DNA of 12,631 nucleotides from Bacillota bacterium (GTDB lineage Bacteria > Bacillota > Clostridia > Acetivibrionales > DSM-1351): contig JAEZIV010000181.1 in the NCBI GenBank assembly GCA_023436515.1, forward strand, positions 1 to 12,631. Reading direction: 5' to 3'. This document shows positions 12,526-12,631 of the stretch, one piece after another. How positions within the stretch are numbered: position 1 is the first letter of the stretch; the number at the start of each line of letters is the position of its first letter. The position numbers were made by a program, and so were the translations under genes. The notes under the pieces are model-generated. The model saw only the letters and a program-made list of their open reading frames with translations, was not told the origin of the DNA and did not search any database.

Positions 12526-12631
12526 TTATTTATTATTAGTCATTCCTCTGACAAATTCTATTATTTGACGTGCAGCAAGTGCTCCCTGCCCAACTGCTGT
12601 TGATATCTGTTTCAATCCCCCTGTACAATCT
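12526..12631 (-). CDS. Thioredoxin-reductase-like flavoprotein, C-terminal end (cut by window edge)
   Basis: Only the last 34 codons are in the window, with stop TAA at 12528-12526. They read DCTGGLKQISTAVGQGALAA and continue RQIIEFVRGMTNNK. This matches the C-terminal FAD-binding GDC motif and following helix of the thioredoxin reductase / alkyl hydroperoxide reductase F class of NAD(P)H flavoproteins. The redox-active CxxC part would lie outside the window, so thioredoxin reductase proper cannot be separated from ferredoxin- or NAD(P)H-dependent relatives. No strong terminator is seen before the kinase promoter. Confidence 0.7.
   Translation of the reverse strand, partial: DCTGGLKQISTAVGQGALAARQIIEFVRGMTNNK

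Overview
The window reads as a chromosomal segment of a low-GC, Gram-positive, anaerobe-type Firmicute. The class Clostridia is the best guess, and a Ruminiclostridium-like cellulolytic clostridium is possible. This rests on the AT-rich spacers with strong purine-rich ribosome binding sites, the long-form hibernation factor, the LtaS-type synthase, a Ku/LigD repair operon, a GerMN lipoprotein and an orphan sensor kinase. It is inference from protein character, not from a database match. Twelve genes are visible, two of them cut by the window edges. All but one small zinc-ribbon gene lie on the minus strand, so the window reads from right to left.

Layout in transcription order: (1) 12631-12526, the last 34 codons of a thioredoxin-reductase-like flavoprotein. 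(2) 12391-11009, a seven-membrane-segment sensor histidine kinase without a response regulator beside it, with its own extended -10 promoter and a textbook terminator. (3) 10790-9990, a lipoprotein with a GerMN domain and an Asn/Lys/Asp-rich tail, ending in an unusual branched hairpin followed by a T run. (4) 9611-9826, the only plus-strand gene, a 71-residue FmdB-type zinc ribbon with its own promoter. (5) 9407-6575, a three-gene non-homologous end-joining operon: Ku, an ATP-dependent DNA ligase and a LigD-type polymerase. Its genes overlap by 3 nt (8457-8460) and 1 nt (7486), so the order is ku, ligase, polymerase and LigD is split in two. (6) 6417-4408, galE and a sugar-nucleotide pyrophosphorylase-like gene, probably one operon for UDP-sugar supply. 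(7) 4296-4033, an 87-residue double zinc ribbon with its own promoter and terminator. (8) 3619-3089, the hibernation promoting factor hpf, with a candidate sigma-H promoter and a strong terminator. (9) 2920-1037, an LtaS-type phosphoglycerol transferase with a near-consensus sigma-A promoter. (10) 950-447, a shikimate-kinase-family protein with a TTG start. (11) 292-1, the N-terminus of a PcrA/UvrD helicase.

The most striking non-coding feature is the 413-base spacer 3620-4032 between hpf and the double zinc-ribbon gene. Beyond a terminator and a promoter it holds three exact DnaA boxes (TGTGNATAA) and one 8/9 match in the same orientation within 62 bases. These lie next to a 12-base direct repeat and a very AT-rich stretch. 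No replication-initiation gene is in the window. It looks like an extra DnaA-box cluster (a regulator, titration site or cryptic origin) and is the best candidate for an undescribed system here. The second is the three-way-junction hairpin at 9904-9965.

Functionally the window mixes genome maintenance (PcrA, Ku, ligase, polymerase), stationary-phase and sporulation-type functions (Hpf, GerMN, orphan kinase) and envelope or sugar-nucleotide chemistry (LtaS-type enzyme, GalE, pyrophosphorylase). No mobile element, CRISPR array, rRNA or tRNA was recognised.
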